Assembly: GCA_023436075.1 (NCBI GenBank)
Contig: JAEZKS010000180.1
Span: forward strand, 1 to 6,017
Length of the DNA stretch: 6,017 bases
Direction of reading: 5' to 3'
Source of the DNA: Methanobacteriota archaeon
Lineage (GTDB): Archaea; Halobacteriota; Methanocellia; Methanocellales; Methanocellaceae
Shown: positions 1 through 4,899 of the stretch, piece by piece
Layout: each line of letters starts with the position of its first letter
Position numbering within the stretch: position 1 is the stretch's first letter
Made by a program: the position numbers and the translations under genes
Notes under the pieces: model-generated
What the model saw: the letters and a program-made list of their open reading frames with translations, nothing else
Databases searched by the model: none
Told to the model about the DNA's origin: nothing

Positions 1-2
1 CT

Positions 3-446
3 AATTACTACAGAGGCACATATTACATGACATACACAGATAGCGGCCGAGTATTATCCAACAGCATGAACATCAACGGTGACGGCGACTTCACGCTACA
101 AAACGGCAAACTCATAAAACTGGCACCGCCCTTGACCTACGACTGGCCCCACTACCTCAGCGGCCACGTCTACTTTACTGGCAGAGATGGCAGCATCCAT
201 CCGTACTCATCAGTATCGGTGGATGTGAGCGTATCAGGCCAACACTATACGACGACTACAGTCTCAGATGGCTACTGGGAAGTCAGGTTGCCCGAAGTAT
301 ATAGTACGGGCACCTATACTATGACCTATACCCCAATAGGTGGCCAAACAATGTCTAATAGTGTTATCATTAACGGAAACGGCGACTTCACATCCCTGAA
401 CGACGGCAGATACACCAAAATAATACCATCCATCACCTATCCGTAA
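3..446 (+). CDS. C-terminal part of a repetitive surface/extracellular protein (5' truncated by window)
   Basis: The reading frame is open to the left edge, so the ATG at 27 is probably an internal methionine and the true start lies upstream. The proof is a repeat. The residues read from position 15 (GTYYMTYT, then SNSMNINGDGDFT) recur from position 309 (GTYTMTYT, then SNSVIINGNGDFT). The period is 294 bases, or 98 residues, and the first copy begins before the ATG. Between them lies a strand-rich stretch rich in Tyr, Thr, Ser and Gly (GHVYFTGRDG, then SVSVDVSVSG, then TVSDGYWEVRLP). It has the look of an Ig-like or carboxypeptidase-regulatory-like beta-sandwich repeat, as seen in archaeal and bacterial adhesins. 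No cysteine, C-terminal membrane helix or sorting signal is visible; the protein ends soon after the second partial repeat. Base composition is more AT-rich than the genes to the right. Extracellular location and adhesion-type function are inferred from composition only. Confidence 0.72.
   Translation, partial: NYYRGTYYMTYTDSGRVLSNSMNINGDGDFTLQNGKLIKLAPPLTYDWPHYLSGHVYFTGRDGSIHPYSSVSVDVSVSGQHYTTTTVSDGYWEVRLPEVYSTGTYTMTYTPIGGQTMSNSVIINGNGDFTSLNDGRYTKIIPSITYP
15..392 (+). repeat. 98-residue protein repeat, one full unit plus start of the next
   Basis: The unit starts at 15 and again at 309, in the same frame. The first ~26 residues of the two copies align without gaps and share MTYT, SNS, INGxGDFT. 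Only the beginning of the second copy is present before the stop at 444-446, so the last repeat of the protein is incomplete. Confidence 0.75.
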
Positions 447-552
447 TGGCATGGCATCGTAGAAACGCCGGACACAATTGCGAGAAACGATAGCTTTAAG
501 CTTACGCACTGTGTCCATGGCCACCCGACGGCAGCGTACCTGCCGCATGAAA

Positions 553-561
553 AGAGATGAT
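553..561 (+). promoter_or_regulatory. Shine-Dalgarno site that fixes the start at 565
   Basis: AGAGATGAT differs from the archaeal consensus GGAGGTGAT at two positions. It places the GGAGG-equivalent 7 bases before the ATG at 565. The earlier candidate starts in frame (TTG 478, ATG 517, ATG 547) have no comparable site, and the residues they would add (Arg/Thr-rich, low complexity) do not look like part of the protein. Confidence 0.5.
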
Positions 562-564
562 AGC

Positions 565-786
565 ATGAGTGGAAAGTTAGACGGGAGCGTGAACGTGGGC
601 AAGTACAAGGGCGGCGAAGCCCAGGTACGCACCATCCTCGGCTCGCAGGGCCTCGATGCTAAGACAATTATGCTAAAATCGAACGACAGCCATCAGGAAG
701 CTTGGGATATCGTGCTCGCAAACGGCAAGAAAATGCAGTTGCCCGCCAGCAAGAAAAGTCCTACGGTCACCATCAAGGAAATATAA
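565..786 (+). CDS. Small hypothetical protein, 73 aa
   Basis: I do not recognise this family. From the ATG at 565 it encodes a small, basic, soluble-looking protein with no signal peptide, membrane segment, cysteine or metal motif. The pattern suggests an alpha/beta fold: polar N-terminus (MSGKLDGSVN), a Gly/Lys patch (GKYKGGEAQ), a helix-like segment, then alternating hydrophobic residues near WDIVLANGKKMQLP and a C-terminal strand PTVTIKEI. It stands alone: 118 bases separate it from the surface-protein gene and 102 from the transporter gene, which lies beyond a T7 tract. A weak TATA-like CTTTAAGC about 70 bases upstream could serve as its promoter. Start at 565 is chosen on the ribosome-binding site. 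That it is a real gene rests on codon-like composition, the Shine-Dalgarno site and the terminator-like tract behind it. Confidence 0.55.
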   Translation: MSGKLDGSVNVGKYKGGEAQVRTILGSQGLDAKTIMLKSNDSHQEAWDIVLANGKKMQLPASKKSPTVTIKEI

Positions 787-825
787 AGATCACTGCCCAC
801 GCAGACGAAAACCCCGACCATTTAC

Positions 826-832
826 TTTTTTT
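826..832 (+). terminator. Oligo-T terminator behind the 73-aa gene
   Basis: A run of seven T residues lies 40 bases after the stop codon at 786, in a short intergenic gap. Archaeal termination typically uses U-tracts without a needed hairpin, and no strong stem precedes this one. Confidence 0.45.
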
Positions 833-888
833 AAGGCCCGATCGGCAGGCATTTAAGCAAACATACATCTATTATCTTCTTCATCGGT

Positions 889-2076
889 ATGTTCGAAGCA
901 GACGGTTTTACGGGCATGGTCCGCCGGAACATCCGGCTGAACTACGTCTACACGGCACTATACAACACTTCCCTCGACAAGGGCGTGTGGATGCTCTTCC
1001 TCGGCTACCGTGGCTTAGGGCTGGTGGAGATCGGGCTAGTCGAGGCGACCTATCAGTTTGCTATGCTCATCTTCGGCATCCCGGCAGGGGCCATCGCTGA
1101 CCTGCTCGGCCGCAAGACCAGCCTGGTCTTGAGTGTCATCGCTAAGATTGCCGGCTATTCGCTGGTCCTGCTGTCGCACGATATGGTCGGGTTTGCGGCT
1201 GGTTTCGCGCTGAACGCGATCTCGATGGTCCTGTACCAGGGCGCTTCCGAGTCGCTGACCTACGACAGCGCCAAGATCGCAGGACTGCAGGGCAGCTACA
1301 AGAAAATATACGGCAACATGCTGGCGGTAACCTTCATCGCCGCGGCGCTGGGCATCGCGGCCGGCGGGCTGATCGCCGGCGCATCATTCGAATGGGTGTA
1401 CTACGCCTCGATCATCGCACTGCTTGCCGCGCTGGTGCCGGCATTCCTTTTCGCCGAGACTCGCGACCTCGCCGGCAGCATGAGACAGAGCGCCAGAGGA
1501 CTGTTTTCAGGATCGGTGAAACTGATCACGGGCAACCCGCTGATATTGTACCTGCTATTGCTCTCGGCGTGTATCACGGTCGTGGACCAGACCATTTACA
1601 TGTACTGCCAGAAATATTTCGAGGCAATGTCGATACCGGTCTACCTCATCGGCCTCGCGCTCTGCGTCGATTCGATCGCGGCAGCGTTTGGCGCACGGTA
1701 CGCTTATTTGTTCGAGCGGTTCCACAACAGGGACGTGATCCTGATCATCCCGACGATCATCGTGGCAATGTACGTCCTGCTGGCGCTGATCGACGCGCCG
1801 GTGGTCGTGCTCTTGCTGTGGACCGCGACGATATTCGTCGTCGGGTTCTGGCCTATACTCAGCGATCTGATCAATTCCCGCGTGCCAGCGGAGAACAGGG
1901 CCACCGTGCTCTCGATGAAAAACCAGCTCAGCAGCTTCGGCGTCATGATCGTCTTCCCGGTAGTCGGTTTCGTCGCTGCCGGAAGCTCGCTGTCCGTCGC
2001 TTTCCTGGGACTGCTGGTCGCGGCGATACCGCTGATCGCCTATTGCGTGGCCAAAATCAGAAAAATCGCCTTTTAG
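889..2076 (+). CDS. Major facilitator superfamily (MFS) transporter
   Basis: A 395-residue, strongly hydrophobic protein with about a dozen membrane segments, the usual length for an MFS carrier. The clearest signature is motif A in the loop after the second helix: GAIADLLGRK at residues 67-76, with the conserved Gly, Asp and Gly-Arg-Lys. A second pattern, GASESLTYDS at 118-127, and PAENRATVLS at 333-342 are typical of a broad, poorly characterised MFS branch of bacteria and archaea. The charged stretch near 190-200 is the expected central cytoplasmic loop between the two six-helix halves. The substrate cannot be read from sequence; drug or metabolite efflux is as likely as uptake. No Shine-Dalgarno site precedes ATG 889 or the alternative ATG 916 (MVRRNIRLNYVYT, closer to where family members begin), so translation may be leaderless. 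The frame is closed by a stop at 832-834. The gene converges on the acetate transporter gene. Confidence 0.88.
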   Translation: MFEADGFTGMVRRNIRLNYVYTALYNTSLDKGVWMLFLGYRGLGLVEIGLVEATYQFAMLIFGIPAGAIADLLGRKTSLVLSVIAKIAGYSLVLLSHDMVGFAAGFALNAISMVLYQGASESLTYDSAKIAGLQGSYKKIYGNMLAVTFIAAALGIAAGGLIAGASFEWVYYASIIALLAALVPAFLFAETRDLAGSMRQSARGLFSGSVKLITGNPLILYLLLLSACITVVDQTIYMYCQKYFEAMSIPVYLIGLALCVDSIAAAFGARYAYLFERFHNRDVILIIPTIIVAMYVLLALIDAPVVVLLLWTATIFVVGFWPILSDLINSRVPAENRATVLSMKNQLSSFGVMIVFPVVGFVAAGSSLSVAFLGLLVAAIPLIAYCVAKIRKIAF

Positions 2077-2156
2077 AGGTCTCAGAGGTTTGCGAGAGGT
2101 CTCCGAGCTTCAACACAGAGGTCACAGAGGCTCCAGAGGACGCACAGAGGACATAT

Positions 2157-2164
2157 AAAAAAAA
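2157..2164 (-). terminator. Oligo-T terminator for the acetate transporter gene
   Basis: Eight A residues on the + strand read as T8 on the minus strand, about 93 bases after the stop of the minus-strand gene and in the loop of the inverted repeat. A transcript from that gene would have completed the right arm of the repeat before reaching it. Confidence 0.5.
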
Positions 2165-2181
2165 TTGGCTTATGTCAGCCC

Positions 2182-2189
2182 TTTTGTTT
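2182..2189 (+). terminator. T-rich terminator for the MFS gene
   Basis: TTTTGTTT lies about 106 bases after the MFS stop, in the loop of the inverted repeat and on the side opposite to the minus-strand T8. The loop therefore holds a U-tract for each convergent transcript. Confidence 0.4.
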
Positions 2190-2256
2190 AAAATCCTCTG
2201 TGCCCTCTGAGCCCTCTGTGTTGAAGCTCGGTGTCCTCTTGCCGACCTCTGGAGCC

Positions 2257-2853
2257 TCAAATCGGCAATACCTGTTTCCCGTAGCTCTCGTTCATCACTT
2301 CGGCGCAGGCCAGGTAGATTGCAGACAGCCCGCAGAGCAGGCCTTCATAGCCCGCCAGGGTCTTGATCCACCCTATCTGGGTATAGTCGCCGATAGCCAG
2401 CAGGAAGAACAGGATGGTCAAGGTGCCGAAGACGATCTGCAGCGCCCGGTTCTTCTTCAGCGTAGCCACGAACATGAAGGCGGTGAACAATCCCCATGTG
2501 CCAAGGAAGAAGGCCATCGAGATGTTGTCCACTGCATCTGCCAGGCCCATCTTCGGGAAGGTGAGCAGCGCTACCAGCGCGATCCAGAACATGCCATAGG
2601 ACGTGAACGCCAGCATGCCGAAGGTATTGTTTTTCCTGAACTCGAGCAGTCCGGCGATGACCTGTGCGAGGCCGCCATAGAAAAGGCCCATGGCAAAGAT
2701 CATGCCCAGACTCGTCGCCTCTATGATGCCTGCGTTGTGGAGGTTCAGCAACACAGTCGTTGCGCCGAAGCCCATGAGCCCCAGCGGCGCCGGGTTCGCA
2801 AGAAACGATGCCGTACTCGTAGCCTTTTCAGTGGCCTGTTGTACAATTGCCAT
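2257..2853 (-). CDS. satP: Acetate uptake transporter, SatP/AceTr (GPR1/FUN34/YaaH) family
   Basis: A 198-residue membrane protein, close to the ~190 residues of E. coli SatP, with six hydrophobic segments. The family signature NPAPLGL is at residues 20-26, directly before the first helix. Other hallmarks follow: FYGGLAQ at 58-64, the conserved stretch NNTFGMLAFTSYGMFW at 75-90, and the last-helix region GYEGLLCGLSAIY at 168-180. Members of this family form small hexameric channels that pass acetate (and succinate in E. coli) across the cell membrane, coupled to protons. In a methanogen it would supply acetate for acetyl-CoA synthesis or methanogenesis; which one is inference. The start at 2853 is supported by AGGTG six bases upstream and by a strong BRE/TATA box. 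It is transcribed alone, divergent from the secreted-protein gene and convergent with the MFS gene. The symbol is by family; the archaeal homologue in Methanosarcina has been called AceP. Confidence 0.9.
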   Translation of the reverse strand: MAIVQQATEKATSTASFLANPAPLGLMGFGATTVLLNLHNAGIIEATSLGMIFAMGLFYGGLAQVIAGLLEFRKNNTFGMLAFTSYGMFWIALVALLTFPKMGLADAVDNISMAFFLGTWGLFTAFMFVATLKKNRALQIVFGTLTILFFLLAIGDYTQIGWIKTLAGYEGLLCGLSAIYLACAEVMNESYGKQVLPI

Positions 2854-2859
2854 TCAATA

Positions 2860-2903
2860 CACCTATGTATCACGAATAATCATTTTAAATATTTATAGGT
2901 TTC
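2860..2903 (-). promoter_or_regulatory. Promoter and Shine-Dalgarno site of the acetate transporter gene
   Basis: Read on the minus strand, GAAACC (BRE-like, 2903-2898) is followed at once by TATAAATA (2897-2890). Transcription should begin near 2867, about 26 bases on. AGGTG (2864-2860) then lies 6 bases before the ATG, giving a very short leader. This is the best archaeal promoter in the window. Confidence 0.7.
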
Positions 2904-2920
2904 TAAACGATTTTTAATTA

Positions 2921-2935
2921 CAATTATCGTAATTG
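2921..2935. promoter_or_regulatory. 15-base palindrome, candidate operator
   Basis: CAATTA-TCG-TAATTG is a perfect 6-base inverted repeat around a 3-base centre. It sits about 18 bases upstream of the BRE of the minus-strand acetate transporter gene, a position suited to an activator or a shared regulator of the divergent pair. The half ATTATCGT (2923-2930) recurs inverted as ACGATAAT at 3005-3012. Confidence 0.35.
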
Positions 2936-2960
2936 CGCAGTGGCCGGCAATACGCTCATC

Positions 2961-2990
2961 AATCGGTAATAGACCGATATTACGCCGATT
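2961..2990. promoter_or_regulatory. Interrupted palindrome, candidate operator
   Basis: AATCG-GTAATA, six bases (GACCGA), then TATTAC-GC-CGATT: eleven pairs of dyad symmetry with a two-base bulge. It lies near the middle of the divergent intergenic region. CGGTAATAG within it (2964-2972) recurs exactly at 3050-3058, overlapping the TATA box of the rightward gene. Confidence 0.35.
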
Positions 2991-3049
2991 CGTGGCAAAA
3001 ACGAACGATAATCGAGGTAAAACAGGCGCCAAGTGTTAAAATCACAACG

Positions 3050-3095
3050 CGGTAATAGTATATTAAACATTTCAAGCAGTTCAGGGTCAGGAGGG
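3050..3095 (+). promoter_or_regulatory. Promoter and Shine-Dalgarno site of the secreted-protein gene
   Basis: AGTATATTA at 3057-3065 is TATA-like and would place the start of transcription near 3087. AGGAGGG at 3089-3095 is a good Shine-Dalgarno core 11 bases before ATG 3107; a second GAGG at 3099-3102 is closer but tight. CGGTAATAG at 3050-3058 overlaps the TATA box. Confidence 0.45.
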
Positions 3096-3106
3096 TATGA
3101 GGAAAT

Positions 3107-4060
3107 ATGGCAATCGGAAGGCTATCGATAGCCGTGCTTTTGATCATGCTCATAGTTATTGCAGCGACCCCTGGCCTTGCCTGGATAGGGTCCAAGCTGG
3201 GGGTCACGATGGGCGACATCAGGTTCGGCGATGAGATCATAATACAGAAACCCAGCGCAACGCTGTTCCATTCACAAAACACGGCAGCATCGGATACCGA
3301 GGCGCTGGCAATCTCGTTTCCGGGAACGGCAACGTCCCCTGCAGGAGCCCCGGCCATCGCCCAGACAACCGATTCGTCACTGGTAAGCACAGATACGGGA
3401 TTTTTCAAGGCCAACTGGTGCTACACGGCGCTGACTAACCTGGGCGGCTACGACGTGACAGGGGATGTCAGCACCTGGCATCCCATGGCTGATTCGAAGC
3501 CCCTGGGAGCGGGCGTAAACTGGCCTTACATGGATCAGTCTGGAAAGGAAGCGAATACGATGAAGTTCAGGCCGGCGATCAACACAACGCCGGACACCAG
3601 GAATGTGAACATCTCGCAAAACCAGACATCGCCGGGCAACGTTTCGGCGAGCAACACAAGCCTGCCGACTAACAAGTCCACACCTGGAAACTTGTCGACC
3701 AGCAGGCCTGTCCCGGGAAACCAGTCGGTTAACAGGTCTGCCACGGGAAGTCAGCCGGTAAACAACAACTCGGCCAGGCAAAGCCCGGTCACAGGGAGCA
3801 CGCCCAACCGCGACTACAAGAACATGACAGCAAAGGACATCGAGGACATGCCAGGCCTTGAAAAGCTGTACCGGAACGCGAACCTCAGGAACACTATACC
3901 GCAATCGTACAAGGGTACGGTAGACCGGCCCACCACAATAGCTCCTATGAAGAATCCCATGGACATCATCAAGCCTGCGAACAAGCCCCAGGTGATCAGC
4001 GACTCGCGAAACATGACCGCCGGCGGAACCGTGCTGAAAACGTTGTTCTGGGACCTGTGA
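3107..4060 (+). CDS. Secreted Asn/Ser/Thr-rich protein with dense N-glycosylation sequons
   Basis: Not a family I recognise; 317 residues. Residues 1-25 are a classical signal peptide: Arg5, a long hydrophobic core (LSIAVLLIMLIVIAA), then a likely cut after GLA at 25. A moderately ordered region follows, including NWCYTALTNLGGYDV with the only cysteine after the signal, and NWPYMDQSG. Residues ~159-222 form a low-complexity linker of Asn, Ser, Thr, Pro and Gly with a loose PGNxS repeat and ten N-X-S/T sequons; two more (both NMT) lie at 239 and 302. The C-terminal part (about 235-317) looks helical then extended and ends in FWDL without a membrane anchor. Archaea glycosylate such sequons outside the cell through AglB, so the protein is probably a glycosylated S-layer-associated or released protein. 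It stands alone, divergent from the acetate transporter gene, with terminator-like hairpin at its stop. Function unknown. Confidence 0.78.
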   Translation: MAIGRLSIAVLLIMLIVIAATPGLAWIGSKLGVTMGDIRFGDEIIIQKPSATLFHSQNTAASDTEALAISFPGTATSPAGAPAIAQTTDSSLVSTDTGFFKANWCYTALTNLGGYDVTGDVSTWHPMADSKPLGAGVNWPYMDQSGKEANTMKFRPAINTTPDTRNVNISQNQTSPGNVSASNTSLPTNKSTPGNLSTSRPVPGNQSVNRSATGSQPVNNNSARQSPVTGSTPNRDYKNMTAKDIEDMPGLEKLYRNANLRNTIPQSYKGTVDRPTTIAPMKNPMDIIKPANKPQVISDSRNMTAGGTVLKTLFWDL

Positions 4061-4093
4061 AGGTCCCGGCTTCGGCTCTGAGATCACCTTTTT
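4048..4093 (+). terminator. Hairpin across the stop codon followed by T5
   Basis: GGGACC (4050-4055) pairs with GGTCCC (4062-4067) around a six-base loop that contains the TGA stop; one G-U and one C-G pair extend the stem to eight. A T5 tract follows at 4089-4093. Together they make a plausible 3' end for the secreted-protein transcript, though the gap between stem and T-tract is longer than in bacterial terminators. Confidence 0.4.
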
Positions 4094-4127
4094 GTGTACT
4101 CTGCGGACTCCGTGTGCTCTGCGTTAA
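4094..4127. repeat. Second array of 9-base CTCTGYG units
   Basis: Three units with a strict 9-base period start at 4099, 4108 and 4117: CTCTGCGGA, CTCCGTGTG, CTCTGCGTT. They parallel the three units at 2196-2222, which also end in CTCTGYGTT. Here there is no partner arm, so this is a half element or decayed copy. It follows directly behind a T-tract at the end of a gene, as does the larger copy. Confidence 0.6.
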
Positions 4128-4222
4128 ATGCCTTATCGTCCATATAAAGCGAGAAATCCTGATGCCATCTCTGCCGCCTCGCGATAGATTGACATGGAGC
4201 CAAAAGGGGCGGAATCTATGGA

Positions 4223-4238
4223 CAAAAAGCTAATATAA
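4223..4238 (+). promoter_or_regulatory. BRE/TATA promoter of the helical protein-SPFH operon
   Basis: CAAAAAG (BRE-like) runs into CTAATATAA. Transcription would start near 4260, leaving a leader of about 115 bases that contains the GC hairpin and the tandem repeat described below. A second TATA-like CATATAAAG at 4141-4149 lacks a good BRE. Confidence 0.45.
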
Positions 4239-4293
4239 GAGCTGGAACAAGCCTTATTACCAGGAAAATACATAGATCTTCAAATTCACTTCG

Positions 4294-4350
4294 CGGGCCC
4301 ATGCCTGCTAACATCGGGCGGCCCGACTGACAACGATCAGACAATGATCA
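4294..4350 (+). other. Leader region: GC hairpin and 11-base tandem repeat
   Basis: CGGGCC (4294-4299) can pair with GGCCCG (4320-4325) across a 20-base loop. Just after it, GACAACGATCA (4329-4339) and GACAATGATCA (4340-4350) are adjacent copies differing at one base. The rest of the 314-base gap 4061-4374 holds no convincing gene. Confidence 0.35.
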
Positions 4351-4374
4351 GTGAGATCAAAGGTGAACAAATAT

Positions 4375-4899
4375 ATGGTTGACTTACGTGAAAAAGTGGT
4401 CCAGGATCGGGGCATCATCGCACAGATCCAGCGCTTCGTCCCCGGGTTCAGCGGTTACAGGGCGAAAGAGGACTTACGCGCGGCAGACAGCATGCTGCGC
4501 CTGCAGCTTGCCGACCGCCTTGCGGACGTGCGGGCGAATGTCGAGGCCTGCCGGGCCGCGATGGTCGAGAGTGGGGAGATCGAGGGCCTTGACCGCGTGG
4601 GCGGTGTCGTCAACCGGCTCAAGTCCGTGGAAACCCAGGTTCGCCACGCTGAGCAGGGATACTCGGGCATTTCGGCGAAGACCAGGGTCGGCGAGCCCGA
4701 GCTGAACAAGCTGTATGAGTATGACCTCGGCCTGTTCACTACGGTCGCGGCCATGGGCGGCGACGCAGCGGGCCTTAAGGCGGCGCCGGACACTGCGGCG
4801 ATCAACCAGGGCCTCGCGAAGCTGAACGCGAGCATCGACGGCTTCGAGGCGACCTTCAAAAAGCGCATGAAAACAGTCACCGGGACGGAGGTGCAGTAA
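4375..4899 (+). CDS. Helical protein of unknown function, partner of the SPFH protein
   Basis: A 174-residue soluble protein, nearly all helix-forming, with heptad-like spacing of Leu, Ala and Val over residues ~30-90 that suggests a coiled coil or helical bundle. It has no signal peptide or membrane helix. From memory, proteins with a similar arrangement (a PGxxGYxxKExLRxAD motif, here PGFSGYRAKEDLRAAD at 23-38; a GYSG motif, here at 95-98; and an ELxxLYExDL motif, here ELNKLYEYDL at 109-118) are often encoded beside SPFH or PspA-type genes in bacteria and archaea and remain unnamed. I infer a structural or regulatory partner at the membrane. ATG 4375 is preferred over GTG 4351 because AGGTGA (4361-4366) would then be a properly spaced Shine-Dalgarno site, about 9 bases upstream. 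Its stop at 4897-4899 abuts the ATG of the SPFH gene. Confidence 0.78.
   Translation: MVDLREKVVQDRGIIAQIQRFVPGFSGYRAKEDLRAADSMLRLQLADRLADVRANVEACRAAMVESGEIEGLDRVGGVVNRLKSVETQVRHAEQGYSGISAKTRVGEPELNKLYEYDLGLFTTVAAMGGDAAGLKAAPDTAAINQGLAKLNASIDGFEATFKKRMKTVTGTEVQ
4887..4893 (+). promoter_or_regulatory. Shine-Dalgarno site of the SPFH gene inside the upstream gene
   Basis: GGAGGTG is a perfect match to the archaeal anti-Shine-Dalgarno complement, six bases before ATG 4900. It lies within the last codons of the helical-protein gene, so ribosomes finishing that gene can restart at once. Confidence 0.75.

Larger units (their letters stand above)
2076..2258. repeat. Imperfect inverted repeat of 9-base CTCTGTG-type units, spanning stop codon to stop codon
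   Basis: The left arm 2076-2121 and right arm 2213-2258 are complementary. The inner 19 bases match perfectly (CCGAGCTTCAACACAGAGG at 2103-2121 against 2213-2231) and the outer 27 match at 19 positions. Further inside, each side continues as short tandem units with a 9-base period. On the right, CTCTGTGCC, CTCTGAGCC and CTCTGTGTT start at 2196, 2205 and 2214. On the left, the complement CACAGAG starts at 2114 and 2123, then CCAGAG and another CACAGAG follow. The outer edges touch the stop codons of the two convergent genes. Transcribed from either side it could fold into a long hairpin. Similar CACAGAGG/CCTCTGTG arrays are, to my knowledge, common between genes of environmental bacteria and archaea. 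I see no transposase or terminal target duplication. Confidence 0.85.

Noticed and set aside
264..635. 123-residue open frame on the minus strand
   Set aside because: It crosses the end of the surface-protein gene and the start of the 73-residue gene on the opposite strand, with no promoter or ribosome-binding site.
1392..2210. 272-residue open frame on the plus strand running into the repeat
   Set aside because: Out-of-frame overlap with the MFS gene, Arg-rich translation; its tail (TEVTEAPEDAQR) is simply the 9-base repeat translated.
2076..2258. CRISPR array
   Set aside because: The repeated units are 9 bases with no spacers of constant length, and no cas gene is present.
2076..2258. Insertion sequence or complete MITE
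   Set aside because: No transposase, and I see no target-site duplication. The outer ends coincide with stop codons rather than with flanking direct repeats, so mobility is unproven.
2200..2898. 232-residue open frame on the plus strand
   Set aside because: It lies opposite the acetate transporter gene, begins inside the repeat, and its translation is low-complexity Gln/Glu/His-rich, typical of an antisense frame.
3377..4087. 236-residue open frame on the minus strand
   Set aside because: Antisense to the secreted-protein gene; Arg/Val-rich with no motifs, while the plus strand has a signal peptide and Shine-Dalgarno site.
4184..4219. 7-base inverted repeat ATAGATT/AATCTAT with a 22-base loop
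   Set aside because: It is short, AT-rich and widely spaced; a match of this size is expected by chance in a region of this length.
4194..4238. 14-codon open frame (MEPKGAESMDKKLI) in the leader region
   Set aside because: No ribosome-binding site, it overlaps the proposed TATA box, and it is too short to support without conservation.
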